In this document: one piece after another, positions 37,820-47,500 of the stretch | Layout of the letters: every line of letters begins with the position of its first letter | How positions within the stretch are numbered: the first letter of the stretch is position 1 | Origin: Palsa-601 sp963801185 | GTDB taxonomy: Bacteria > Actinomycetota > Acidimicrobiia > Acidimicrobiales > Bog-793 | Assembly: GCA_963801185.1 (NCBI GenBank) | Contig: CAWDDW010000003.1 | Location: forward strand, 1,736,001-1,800,000 | Length of the DNA stretch: 64,000 bases | Direction of reading: 5' to 3' | Translations under genes and position numbers: made by a program | The notes under the pieces: model-generated | What the model was told of the DNA's origin: nothing | Database searches by the model: none | What the model saw: the letters and a program-made list of their open reading frames with translations, nothing else

Positions 37820-37893
37820 CTGCCCATCATCGCGCCGCGGCCGCTGAGAGCGGCCTGGCGAGCCAGCAGCCTGGCTCGCCACCACCTGATCGG

Positions 37894-38424
37894 CTAGGGC
37901 TGGCCCACGTATGCGACGGGGACCACGACGTCCACCTCGGAGCCGGGACTGAACGGCAGCGGCACGAAGATGACGTGCCCGGTCCCGTAGCAGGGGAGGA
38001 CCTCTGAGGTCGGGATCGGCTTGGTGACGTAATTGTGGAACCAGACCGGCCCGCTCGAAGAAGCCGCCGCGGTGGACGGCGGAGGAGCGCCGAAGAACGC
38101 GCCGATCTCGGTGCCGTTCGCCCCAGTGTTGCCGAAGGGGCCCTTTGTCCCCTTGGGCGCGAAGACCCTCACCGTCTGGCCCTTCATCGGGTGCCCGGTC
38201 TCGCCCGGGGTCACAGGGCCGAAGCAGGCCATCTGGATCGGGACCGGATGCGACACACCTTTCTTCCCGTTCACGAGCGCGCCGAAGGTCTGGTTCGGAC
38301 CGATGGGCGTCGCGGTCCTGCTCGTGCTGGCGCTGGCTACGCCGGCCAGGAGAAGCGACCCGGTCAGTGTTGCGACCCCGCTCGCGAGCGACAGTCGCCA
38401 CGCCTTTTTCATCTCTCTCATCAT
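37894..38424 (-). CDS. Secreted IGPNQ-family protein B
   Basis: A 176-residue secreted protein: a signal peptide (residues 1-33, ending GVASAS), then IGPNQTFGALVNGKKG, a Cys in MACFGPVTPG, GHPMKGQTVRV, and a second Cys in VLPCYGTGHVIFVPLPF. It is homologous to the protein at 39972-40448. The two Cys may form a disulfide. Function is unknown; similar actinomycete secreted proteins exist. The ATG overlaps the upstream membrane gene stop (ATGA), and AAGGAGG lies just before it. Confidence 0.78.
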   Translation of the reverse strand: MMREMKKAWRLSLASGVATLTGSLLLAGVASASTSRTATPIGPNQTFGALVNGKKGVSHPVPIQMACFGPVTPGETGHPMKGQTVRVFAPKGTKGPFGNTGANGTEIGAFFGAPPPSTAAASSSGPVWFHNYVTKPIPTSEVLPCYGTGHVIFVPLPFSPGSEVDVVVPVAYVGQP

Positions 38425-39371
38425 GAACCTCCTTGTGTTGTGTCAGGGTTGGCGGCGCCTGCCGACAGTGCAGTCGTCGATGGGGGAATAACACGCTGAT
38501 AGTTCGCGGCGACACTGCCGTCGACCATGCGGGCTCGCTCGGGTGGTCCCGGCACGATGGTGACACTGACCGTCCATGTGAGCGTGGCAGCACCGGTGCT
38601 GCCGGCAGTCGCCGGCGGCACTGTGCCGTTCACCCCGGCGGTGCTGGCGGGACGACTGGCGACGAAGCGCACGATCGCCGACACCGAGCTCGCCACCGTG
38701 GACGGCGAAGGCAGCACACGCCAGGTCCCCCTGTCGCCAGGGCCGACCAGAGGGGTCCAATACCCTCCGGGGGTCTTCGCCAGGCGGACCCAGGTGCCGT
38801 TGGCGAGGATCTCGATGCCGCTCTCGCCTCCAGTGGTAGAAGGCCCGCCGAAGAGCGAGGGTCCCGAGCACTGGCTCCAGGTGCCCACGAGATCGTGTTT
38901 CAGCCCCGCTCCGCTGACTGTCTTCGCAGGCTGCGGGGGCTCGCCGCAAGCAGCCGGCGTGAGGTCGTGGCCCGGGTTGGCGCTCGTGGTCGGAGTGGGG
39001 GGCGACGTCGTCGGAGGGACCGTAGTCGCGCTCGTGGTGGGTGTGGGAGATGACGTCGTCGGCGCGCCTTGCGTGGTCGGAGTCACCTCCGACGTCGTCG
39101 GCGATGGGCTGGAGACGGTCGTAGGGCTGCCAGGGCCGCCCGAGGCGTGGTGGTGGCCCACGGTCCCGGTGGTCACCGACAGGTGGGAGCCCGAGATCCG
39201 GCTGATCGGTGAGAGCGGGCTCGAGAACAGCGTGATGACCGCGATCGCGACCACTCCGCCGGCGGTCATCCGCAGCCGGCGTACTCGCCGGATCCGGGCC
39301 GCGCGCTTGTAGACCTCTCGGCGAAACGCATCAGGGTCGCCCGGCCGGAGCGGCGGCTCACTCCGGTGCAA
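38421..39371 (-). CDS. Sigma-linked single-pass membrane protein
   Basis: A 316-residue protein: cytoplasmic N-terminus (HRSEPPLRPGDPDAFRREVY), one helix (MTAGGVVAIAVITLFSS), a long Thr/Ser/Pro linker and an extracytoplasmic globular domain (TWSQCSGPSLFGG, GIEILANGTWVRLAKTPGG). The layout resembles an anti-sigma or sigma-coupled sensor, although no zinc-binding anti-sigma motif is visible. The TTG at 39371 is proposed as start because GGAAGGAG lies just upstream; it overlaps the sigma gene by 14 bp. Confidence 0.65.
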   Translation of the reverse strand: MHRSEPPLRPGDPDAFRREVYKRAARIRRVRRLRMTAGGVVAIAVITLFSSPLSPISRISGSHLSVTTGTVGHHHASGGPGSPTTVSSPSPTTSEVTPTTQGAPTTSSPTPTTSATTVPPTTSPPTPTTSANPGHDLTPAACGEPPQPAKTVSGAGLKHDLVGTWSQCSGPSLFGGPSTTGGESGIEILANGTWVRLAKTPGGYWTPLVGPGDRGTWRVLPSPSTVASSVSAIVRFVASRPASTAGVNGTVPPATAGSTGAATLTWTVSVTIVPGPPERARMVDGSVAANYQRVIPPSTTALSAGAANPDTTQGGS

Positions 39372-39861
39372 CTTGGGGCTCCTTCCGCTCACCGATGACA
39401 TGCCGGAGATTGCGCAGGCCCCGGTGCAGGTGGGTCTTGACACTGCCCACGGAGATGCCCATGGTGCCGGCGATCTCCGCCTCGCTCAAGTCGAGGAAGT
39501 AGCGCATCACGACGACGTCCCTCTGCCGTTTGGAGATAGTGCTCAGCGCCTCGTCGAGGTCGATACGGTCGTCGACGGCGAAGGCCCGTTGGGAGGCGGG
39601 AACGCCGAGCAGCGGCGACCAGCGGCGGGCCTTGCGGATGTGACCGAGGGAGAGGTTGGTCGAGACGGTCACGATCCAGCCGGCGAGATTTGGGGAGGAG
39701 GCAAGCGTGTCCCACCGCACGAGCGCCCGGGCAAGTGCCTCGGCGGCGACGTTCTCGGCCTCCTGGCGGTCGCCGAGCAGTCGCCACGCGGGCTTGATGG
39801 CCAGCGCGAACAGCTCGTCGAAGCGCTGTTCGAAGCTGTCCGACACACCCAAGGTGTCCAT
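39358..39861 (-). CDS. SigE-family (ECF) RNA polymerase sigma factor
   Basis: A 167-residue ECF sigma factor: region 2 (LFALAIKPAWRLLGDRQEAE, WIVTVSTNLSLGHIRKARRW) and region 4 (ISKRQRDVVVMRYFLDLSEA, EIAGTMGISVGSVKTHLHRG). It belongs to the SigE/RpoE-like actinobacterial type. It is followed by an overlapping membrane protein and preceded by a secreted protein, so it may control its own cluster. ATG 39861 is used; GTG 39873 is possible. Confidence 0.87.
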   Translation of the reverse strand: MDTLGVSDSFEQRFDELFALAIKPAWRLLGDRQEAENVAAEALARALVRWDTLASSPNLAGWIVTVSTNLSLGHIRKARRWSPLLGVPASQRAFAVDDRIDLDEALSTISKRQRDVVVMRYFLDLSEAEIAGTMGISVGSVKTHLHRGLRNLRHVIGERKEPQVAPE

Positions 39862-39909
39862 AGGTTCTCTCACGGCTCGGCGTACTGCTTGCTGATCACA
39901 CGTTACGAG

Positions 39910-39947
39910 ACCCGGCTCCGTGGCGACAGGTCGCAACGGAGCCGGGT
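39910..39947. terminator. Strong 12-bp stem hairpin between secreted gene and sigma gene
   Basis: ACCCGGCTCCGT (39910-39921) pairs perfectly with ACGGAGCCGGGT (39936-39947) over a 14-nt loop. It lies 25 bp after the stop of the leftward secreted gene and 49 bp before the sigma start. With no T-tract it may be a partial terminator or attenuator setting sigma output. Confidence 0.65.
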
Positions 39948-39971
39948 TCGCTCGTGGAGGGCGGTCGGTGA

Positions 39972-40448
39972 TCAGCCGGCCGCGACGTTGGCGTAAGACA
40001 CCGTCACGCTCGCGGCAGACGACGTCTTGCTTGCGGGCGACGGTATGAAGAGCACCGTGCCCGTGCCACTGCAGGGTACCGGGATGTTGGTCGGGAACTT
40101 CCGCAGCACGTTGTACCTGCCCCACACGATCGTCACACTGCTCGTTGCCGAGGGTCCGAGAAGCGCGGCGATCGAGTGACCCTTCGAGCCGGTGTAGCCG
40201 TCGTTGATCGCGATGACCTGCGGCTCGGTGACGCTGAGAGTCTGGCCGGACAGTGCTCGCCCGTTCTTGCCGCTGATCGGGCAGACGACCTTCACCTGGA
40301 CATTGTCGAACTTGCCGTTCACCATCCCGGCGAACCACTGGTTGGGTCCGATCTTGTTCCCGGGCGTCGTGGTGGCCGACGCGACGCCCCCGAGGGCGAG
40401 CGCGAGCACCACCGCGGCTGCGCCGATGCGTCCCAGCGTTCGAAACAT
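39972..40448 (-). CDS. Secreted IGPNQ-family protein A
   Basis: A 158-residue secreted protein: signal peptide (RTLGRIGAAAVVLALALGG, ending VASA), then IGPNQWFAGMVNGKFD, a Cys in KVVCPISG, ALSGQTLSV, GYTGSKGHSIAALLG and a second Cys in VPCSGTGTVLFIPSP. It is clearly paralogous to the protein at 37894-38424. AAGGAGGAAAC before the ATG at 40448 fixes the start. It is the first gene of the sigma cluster. Confidence 0.8.
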   Translation of the reverse strand: MFRTLGRIGAAAVVLALALGGVASATTTPGNKIGPNQWFAGMVNGKFDNVQVKVVCPISGKNGRALSGQTLSVTEPQVIAINDGYTGSKGHSIAALLGPSATSSVTIVWGRYNVLRKFPTNIPVPCSGTGTVLFIPSPASKTSSAASVTVSYANVAAG

Positions 40449-40596
40449 CGTTTCCTCCTTGGTTACGGAGCGGCTCGACTGACGGAGGAGGGTGATGCAG
40501 TACACACTCACCTTCCACCCTTGTAAACGCGCCGGAGGGCTGATCCGTTGACACGCCGGCGGTGTTTTCTCGGCGACACTTCGTCGGGTTCATCTC

Positions 40597-41548
40597 GTGA
40601 CGAGGCGATTTACTACCGTTTGGGCCGTGGTTGAGTCTCCGAGCGATTGGGACGCCAAGGCGGGCGCCGCGAACTGGATCCGGCCGGGCGAGCGCATCGT
40701 AGGGCGGGGTGGGCCCGATCCGCGTGTCGTGTTCGCGCCTCAGGATCTGCTGCTCGTTCTGCTCTCGCTCGTCTGGACCGGCTTCTTCGTCTTCGCCGCG
40801 TTCAACAGTTCACCGGGCAGGCCGGCTGCAGGCCTGTTGTGGGTATCGCCCTTCTTGGCGTTCGGAAGCTACATCGTCCTCGGTCGTTTCATCGTCAAGC
40901 CGATCGGGAGGCACCGGACCCGTTACGCGCTCGACGAACCAGCGGGCGGTCGAGATCTCGGGGAGTGGGCGGGTGCTGGGAGAAGCGGCGCTTCATGCCC
41001 CGCTCGAGATACGGCACCGTCGCGACGGGCGGCACGGAACAGCGATATGGACAGTCGATCAGCCCGCCAGGGCCGGGTTCCTCGCCCGATCGGCTCGCAA
41101 CCTGGCTCCCGAGAAGACGTTCTCCTTCGGGCTTGCGAGCAAGGAGCCGGTGCTCCGGGGATCGGTCTCTGGCAGGGCCGTTCGTCTCCTGGCGGGCAGC
41201 GGAGGGCGCAACTCCTGGCGCCTCAACTTCGAGGGGGGCATCGTCGTGAACGGCCCGGGATGCTGGTTGACCGGGATGCTCGGTCCTTCGAGCTTCACCC
41301 CTGGATTCTCGGCGCTCTGGCTCGGGTTCGTGTCGCTCTTCTTCCTCGGGGGCACGGTCGGCTTCGTGACCGATCTCGCCACCGGTCATGGCTTCGCGCT
41401 CCTGCCGGCCTGCCTGATCCCCGCGGTGATGCTCGTAGGCTTCTTCGCCATCACCGAGTCGGGCGCGAAGAACGCCCAGAGCGAGTGGGCTCGGACGGAT
41501 CTGTGGCTCCGGAGCTTGCTCGAGGTGCCCGATGCTCCGAGGCTTTGA
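40597..41548 (+). CDS. PH-like-domain membrane protein (frameshifted)
   Basis: About 316 residues with two pairs of helices. The start NWIRPGERIVGRGGPDPRVV and the short hydrophobic pair resemble bacterial PH-domain (YdbT/bPH-like) membrane proteins. One extra G near 40933 breaks RTRYAL from TNQRAVEISGSGRVL. The region that follows (GGIVVNGPGCWLTGML, LFFLGGTVGFVTDLA) adds a second domain with two helices. GTG 40597 or GTG 40627 could be the start. Function is unknown. Confidence 0.6.
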
Positions 41549-41595
41549 CTGGGCTCGGGACAGTCGGCTTCCGCCTTTGCCGTACGGTCTGTCTC

Positions 41596-42396
41596 GTGCA
41601 GCACGTCCTTTGGATCGGGGGCCCTCCGGCAGCCGGGAAGACGACGATCGCGAGACGGCTTGCCCGTCGGTACGGGCTGCGCCTGTACAGCGCCGACACC
41701 CGGACCTGGGTACATCGGGCTCGAGCACTCGATGAAGGAGTCGCGGCCGCTCAGCGGTGGGAGTCGCTCTCGCCGACCGAACGCTTCGAGCAAGCCCCTG
41801 ATCAGTTGCTCGAGATGTCACTGCACGCTGAACGCGGAGCGATGGTGGTCGAGGATCTCCGGGCGCTGCCTGTGTGCCCGCTCATCGTCGCCGAAGGCTC
41901 GACGCTCCCCCCGTGGGCGGTCTCCTCAGGCGTCGCGGACCGCTCCCGCGCTGTCTGGTTGCTTCCGACCGTCTCGTTCCAAGAGGCGCAACTTGCAGCC
42001 GGGGCCACCGGTGACGGACCGGCAAGGCTCTACCGGCTCCTGCGGCCGATCCTTGAGCGCGACGTGCGTGAACACCAGGTGCCCTCGCTCATCGTCGATG
42101 GGTCGAGGGACGTGCTCGAAGTGGCCCGCGATGTCGAGCGACTTTTCCGCGAGGCGTTGTCGGCGGGGCCGGGAGCAAGGACGGTCGAGGAGCGACGAGC
42201 GCTCTTGCGAGAGATGAACGAGGCGATAGTTGGTCAGGTCCGCGGCTACTACGAGCGACCGTGGGCGGAAGGCGACCCGGAGATCGTCGAGCGCTCTTTC
42301 GTCTGCGAATGCGGCGCCCTCGAGTGCGATGCCGACGTCAATCTCACCGTCCGCCAGGCCGCCTCTCGACCCGTCCTCGCCGCGAACCACTCCTGA
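41596..42396 (+). CDS. P-loop kinase-like protein with C-terminal Cys motif
   Basis: A 266-residue protein. The N-terminal half is a P-loop NTPase (VLWIGGPPAAGKTTIARRLA) like small-molecule or nucleotide kinases. The C-terminal 80 residues include EERRALLREMNEAIVGQVRG and a Cys cluster VCECGALECDADVNLTV (C-x-C-x5-C) that may bind metal. It does not match a known kinase closely. GTG 41596 gives the P-loop start; the longer frame runs through the preceding gene. It is 47 bp after the PH-like gene. Confidence 0.72.
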   Translation: MQHVLWIGGPPAAGKTTIARRLARRYGLRLYSADTRTWVHRARALDEGVAAAQRWESLSPTERFEQAPDQLLEMSLHAERGAMVVEDLRALPVCPLIVAEGSTLPPWAVSSGVADRSRAVWLLPTVSFQEAQLAAGATGDGPARLYRLLRPILERDVREHQVPSLIVDGSRDVLEVARDVERLFREALSAGPGARTVEERRALLREMNEAIVGQVRGYYERPWAEGDPEIVERSFVCECGALECDADVNLTVRQAASRPVLAANHS

Positions 42397-42409
42397 CTCC
42401 CGTCGCCCG

Positions 42410-42443
42410 GCGCACCAACCGACGCTGCCGCGCGACGGTGCGC
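42410..42443. terminator. Hairpin after P-loop kinase gene
   Basis: GCGCACC (42410-42416) pairs with GGTGCGC (42437-42443) with a 20-nt GC-rich loop, 14 bp after the stop. There is no T-tract, but the position fits an intrinsic terminator. Confidence 0.45.
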
Positions 42444-42547
42444 AAAGTCCCTTGGAGCAGCAACATGTGGCCCCATCAGGGTTGCAGGATCGGACGCCCT
42501 GAGATTCGTTCTCGCTTTGTGACCGCCTCGGCAAAGCCGAGCTCCGC

Positions 42548-44437
42548 CTACGGCTTGGCAGGCAGCGTCAGAGCTGGGCAGTTGCCAGTGACCTCCGGGT
42601 TGGCGTGGACCTTCGAGATGATGGTGCCGCCATACCTGGCCGTGTCCGGCACGCCGTACTGGGCGTCCTTGCCGAACTTCCTCGTCGTGACGCCCGGGAT
42701 CGCGTTACCAAAGTTCCAGATGCAGTCCGGTGCCGAGAAGAGTGGCCCGATCCCCTGGCCGGCCTTGTCTGTCAAGGTCCAGAACGGGTAGAAACTGGCC
42801 GACAGCGGCGGGGCGTCGCAATTGAGTCCCGACGTGACGTTGCAGAGGAACTCCGATCCCGCGATGTCCGTCTCGAACTGGATGCTCGGATAGGGATTGC
42901 CAGCCTGATCAAAGGGCCCGGCATATCGGATCGAAGTGGGCCGGTCACTGCTGCCATCCGGCCAGCTCTTCTTCTGATAAGGGATGCCGTCGAAGTCGAG
43001 GTCGCCGTTCTGGAACCGGTTCGCCTGACAGAAGTTGACCGGTGACGTCGCCGTGACGGAGTGACCCTCGATGGTCACGGCGCGACCGCCCTGCGGTATG
43101 CAGATGCCGTCGGCGAACTCGCAGAGCTGGCCGCTGTCGAAATTGTCGCTCGGGCAGGCGATCGGCCCGGTGGTTCCCTCGGTCGTGGAACCGACGCAGA
43201 CACCGGTCTTGGCGTTGCACGGACCCTCGCCCTTGTCGAGCGTGCCGCCCTCGGTGCCGCCGACGCAGGTGTCGTAGGTATCGCGGTCCTTGAAGCCCGG
43301 GCCGGTCACCGGGTCCTTGTTCGCGAGCGAGCTGCAGACCTCGGAGTGCCCGGTCTCCTGTTCCATCAGCACGCCGCCTTCCAGAGCCGCCCACGGAACC
43401 TGATTCTGCGGCGCCGCGGTGGCGTACTCGGCGTGGAAGGTGTGCGGCGTGCCGTCGCAGGTCTTGACGTTGGTGTCCATGAAACCGTTGGCGGCACTCG
43501 CCACCATGTAGCCGGTCTGGCCGGTGCTCAGGTCGGTCACCGTGGTCGTGAATCCCGCCGCCGGATCGGAGATGGCGACCTCGAGCACGTCGCCTCCATT
43601 GATCAGGAGCGTGTGCGAGTTGGGTGTGTAGGTGGCGACGTCTGCCAGCTGGGGACCAGGTGGCCCCGCCGGCACCCCGTTTCTTTGTAGGAAGGCGAAG
43701 TTGCTCGGCTCTTCGCAGGCGGTGTTGAGCCCGGCAAAGTTGAAGTAGCTCTCCAGGCTGTCGATCGTCAGCGCCGCGCACCATTTCGTCTTGTTGCAGC
43801 TCACGTCGTCGTAGAAGGGGGTGAAGCCCGGCGGGTAGAACTGCAGCTCCATGAAGGCCGACCCGGCGGCGTTCTTGTCCTTGATGCCGCCCAGGTTGGA
43901 GTCGCTGTCCGGTGTGCAGGGGTTCTGAGGGTACGACTCCGGATCGCAGAGCGGCAGGCCGAACCACGGCGCGGGGCTCAGCTCCGCGTAGTCGATGACC
44001 GTCCCGGTGTCGGTGGCCGGCTTGGTCGGGTCGACTGGCATCTTCATGATGTAGGTCATGGTGTTGCCCGAGTTGGCGGCCGAGGAGATGAACTTCACGC
44101 TCGGCTCGTCGTGCCCGACGTAGTGGCCGTTGTCCATGAACCGGCCCCGGCCGCTGTAGCCCCGGACGGCCGTGCTCCACTTCTTGCCCAGCTTCGGGCC
44201 GCGCGGGTCGACGCAGAGCCGCCGGAAGCCCGGATCGACTGTCTTGTACTTCTTGCCCCAACCGTTGCAGTCGAGCTCGTTGACGGCCTTCGGCTTCACT
44301 GTCGCGGGCTCAGTCGCGGCGCGGTTGTGCGCCGCGGCCGGGCTGGCGGCGGCGATGGACAGACTCGCCATCGCAAGGACGGGCGCTGCGACGAACGCCC
44401 AACCCGAACGTCTCTTGAGTGACGGGCGACTTTGCAC
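42548..44437 (-). CDS. Large secreted Cys-rich protein of unknown function
   Basis: A 629-residue protein with an N-terminal signal peptide (WAFVAAPVLAMASLSIAAAS, ending AAAHN). The mature part has more than 15 Cys, spread in pairs (CDPESYPQNPC, CNKTKWC, CNAKTGVC, CQANRFQNGDLDFDGIPYQ), suggesting disulfides, and several Asp/Asn/Gly loops. No catalytic motif is recognised. It may be a cell-surface or matrix protein. It lies downstream of the giant-protein operon on the same strand after a 140-bp gap. The start is GTG 44437. Confidence 0.75.
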   Translation of the reverse strand: MQSRPSLKRRSGWAFVAAPVLAMASLSIAAASPAAAHNRAATEPATVKPKAVNELDCNGWGKKYKTVDPGFRRLCVDPRGPKLGKKWSTAVRGYSGRGRFMDNGHYVGHDEPSVKFISSAANSGNTMTYIMKMPVDPTKPATDTGTVIDYAELSPAPWFGLPLCDPESYPQNPCTPDSDSNLGGIKDKNAAGSAFMELQFYPPGFTPFYDDVSCNKTKWCAALTIDSLESYFNFAGLNTACEEPSNFAFLQRNGVPAGPPGPQLADVATYTPNSHTLLINGGDVLEVAISDPAAGFTTTVTDLSTGQTGYMVASAANGFMDTNVKTCDGTPHTFHAEYATAAPQNQVPWAALEGGVLMEQETGHSEVCSSLANKDPVTGPGFKDRDTYDTCVGGTEGGTLDKGEGPCNAKTGVCVGSTTEGTTGPIACPSDNFDSGQLCEFADGICIPQGGRAVTIEGHSVTATSPVNFCQANRFQNGDLDFDGIPYQKKSWPDGSSDRPTSIRYAGPFDQAGNPYPSIQFETDIAGSEFLCNVTSGLNCDAPPLSASFYPFWTLTDKAGQGIGPLFSAPDCIWNFGNAIPGVTTRKFGKDAQYGVPDTARYGGTIISKVHANPEVTGNCPALTLPAKP

Positions 44438-44461
44438 CGTTCCCCCCCGTTTCTGTTCCGA

Positions 44462-44475
44462 GTGCCGTCAGGCAC
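44462..44475. terminator. Small hairpin between giant gene and secreted gene
   Basis: GTGCC and GGCAC flank a 4-nt loop, about 100 bp past the leftward stop at 44578 and 25 bp before the secreted-protein start. It could be a weak terminator or leader structure. Confidence 0.3.
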
Positions 44476-44577
44476 GGCTCGTTAGTGCTAGCCCCCGTGA
44501 CGCACCACAGTCATCGTGCGGAAGCTAACAACGGCAGACATCCGGGTCAAGGGTGACCATCGGCCATGACGGCGGTG

Positions 44578-47500
44578 CTAGTTGAGAGGGATGAACGCCA
44601 CGAACGGCCGGCGCAGCGCCGTGTTGACGCCGTGCGGGAAGTCGGTGCCTCCGTAGAAGTCGACCTCGTTGATCCGCAGGCGCATCTTCGTCGACGAGGT
44701 GATCTGGTACGGGAGAGCGACGATGCCCTGCGGAAGCTCGGGCCCGTTGATACCGCCCCACTCAACGGTGGTCGAGGTGTCCGAGACGTTGAGGATCAGG
44801 CGGGTCTCCTTGGTCACAGTCTTCCAGGCGAGCTCCCCCTCGAAACCCAACGACGTGTCCTGCACCTGGACGTCGACCACCATCGCCGAGCTGTGGACGT
44901 GACCGGTCGTGCCGGCGTCGTAGATCTGGGGTGCGTAGGGATTGGACCCGTCGACTTGGTGAGCGGCAGAGATCGACCCGGTCGGCGGCCTCCAGCCGTT
45001 ATAGCCCGGGCCGTAGACGCTGATGAGCACGCTCGCCTGGTTCGGGTCGAGGGGGTTGAGGAGGACGGTCACGTACCGGTTCGGCACAGGCTGGGCGATC
45101 GTCGCCGTCGTCACGGGCGAGACCTCCTGGCTGACGACCGAGTACGGCTGGAAGCGCACGAGCGCGAGGCGCACGAAGTACCCCGGTGGCGGCAGGATGG
45201 TCTCCCCGTCGGTCTGGCCCGGCAGCAGGCGGACGTCCGCGTACCAGTTGTTGCTCACCGGGTCGAAGTGAACCTCGTACGGCCAGATGTAGTACTGCTC
45301 GGAGTCGTCTTCGACGAGGGTCGCCCGTGGAGGGCTCGGGTAGAGCGGTCTCCCCGGCACGACCGGGACCTCGGCGAGATTCCCGAAGGCCGTCGGGACC
45401 GGGGGCCACGGGCGCGACCTCGTGCTGTTGTAGGTGATCGGGTCGAGACCCATCATCGTGATGAGCGGGTACTGCTGGTCGGAGGAGGGTGGCGAGGGGA
45501 AGCTCGACCGTCGGCGTGACCACGCCGAGAAGCTCACCTGCGCCGGTGGACCACCACGGGCGCTCGAGGTAGACGCGCAGGTACCCGCCGGTGCGGTCGT
45601 ACACGATCCCGGTCTCGACGCTGCCTGCCGGTCCGGCCCACTCCCACGCCGGGATGATGCGGCTCACGTGTGGTGCGACCGGTCTCGCTGAAGCGAGCAC
45701 TTCCACGGGTACCGCCTGTCCGGCGAGGGTGGTCGTGGGCTGGAAGTTGATGGTGAGGTCGGTCTTGGAGCTGGCGGGCTGCTTGTAGCTCAGCGTGCCG
45801 TCTTCCGGGTGGACGACGTAATCGGAGGCCGGCAGGACATGCGAGCTGCCGGCGCGGGTGACCACGACAGTCGTGGGATTGATGCCGAGCTTGCTGATCT
45901 TCACCGGCGTCTCTCCCTTGAATTCGCCGGTGAAGCTCGTCTCGAACATCTCGGCGTACCGGCTCGTGCCCGTGACCGTGTAGTAGACGAGGTGGTGCTT
46001 GGTGTCGCCGATGTGATGGGTGGAGCCTTCGTCCGGCCCGAAGTCGTTGTTGGGGCCGAACGCGAACGGTGCGGTGGGGGCGACGACCGTGAGGGGCTGC
46101 GACTCCGGCCCGATCGGCGTCGGGTCCGCCACCGCCAGGCGGAACGCCGGGCCGCTCGAGGTCTTGTACGCCTCACTGAACTTCGAAGGGTCGCTCTCGG
46201 GGTCCAACGGGTTGTCGTACGGGTCGGTCCAGACCGCGTGGAAGTCGAGGGCGCTCGTGCTCTTCTCGTCGACGAGGAAGTTCGTGTCGCTCACGTCGAC
46301 CGAGTTCGACCCCACCTCGCGATCTGTCGTCGGCTGCCGCAACCGTGGGGCGATGAGCGGGAGCCGCACTGCGTGCACGATGCGCAGCACCCTGAAAGGT
46401 GACAGCTGCCACACCTGCCCGTTGAGCACTTGGGTGTCGAGCGTGTCCGTGTCGCCGGAGAAGTAACTGGTGATCCAGTTGTAGACGCCGAGTGTGGAAA
46501 AGGCGGCCTCGGTGAGAGCGCTCGACACCCAGACGACGGATACGCCTGCGGGAGGCAGCGTCACCAGCTGCATGGCGCTCGAGCTCCCCGTCGCCGCGAC
46601 GTAGGACGTGGACTCCGTCGTGCCGTTGCTGACGAGCAACAGCACCGGATCGGCCGTCGGCCACGGGCTGCCCGACCACGGAGCGACGGCGTCGACGGTC
46701 GTGCTCCCTGGACCTGGCAAGCCCACCAGTCCGGCACCGGAGCTCAGTGGGTCGGGGAGCCACGGCGTCGTCAGCACGAGGCTCGGATCGAAGTACGGGG
46801 TGTCGCCCTTGCCCTTGCCGGGGTCGTATTCGACGCCTGTGACGTTGACGATCCGTTGCGGCTCGGCGTTCGAGATCGCGGTCCACGTGGCGTTGCTCCC
46901 GTCGGGAGCAAGCGCAGGGTTCGGGGGGCTCCCGAGGACGAAGCCGTCGAACATCCCGTGCTCCTCGCAGAGCCTCTGAGCCGCACGCGGCGGGAAGAGC
47001 CAGCGCCCGTTCGGCACGACTGGGTTGACGAGGTCGTTCAAGAGCACGACGAGCAGTGTCGACTCGGCCACCGAGAACGGGGCCGTCCCCGCGATCGTCG
47101 GTGGGGCCACGGGCTCGTAGCGGTAGTGAGTGAACACAGGGGTCGCCGTCGAGCCGTCGGTCGAGCTGAGCGGGATGCCGTTGCCTGCCATGTCGGCGGC
47201 CCGAGCCCTGAACTGGTACTGGTTGCCATAGCGGAGCTTCGGGAACGGGTACGGGTTCGGGCTCTCGGTCTCGACGATGTTGATCGCCTGGAACGTGGCA
47301 GAGAGCTGTGGGATGGCGACTTCGCCCGGGGCCGGTGCGGGCGACGGGTTGTCAGTGGGGGGCGCCTGGATGCTCGTGTATCCGAGCGGGTCGCCGGGGT
47401 GCTGCACCGAGAGCCCCCAGCCGGACCAGCGCATGAAGCTCTCGTGGATCATCAGGTCGGGCGGAGGCGGGTCCTTCGTGCCGGCGGCCTGGGTAGCGCC

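Noticed and set aside
36525..38593. Alternative long frames across the lipoprotein and FMN-binding genes
   Set aside because: They are repetitive and motif-free; the chosen frames carry a lipobox or PaiB motifs.
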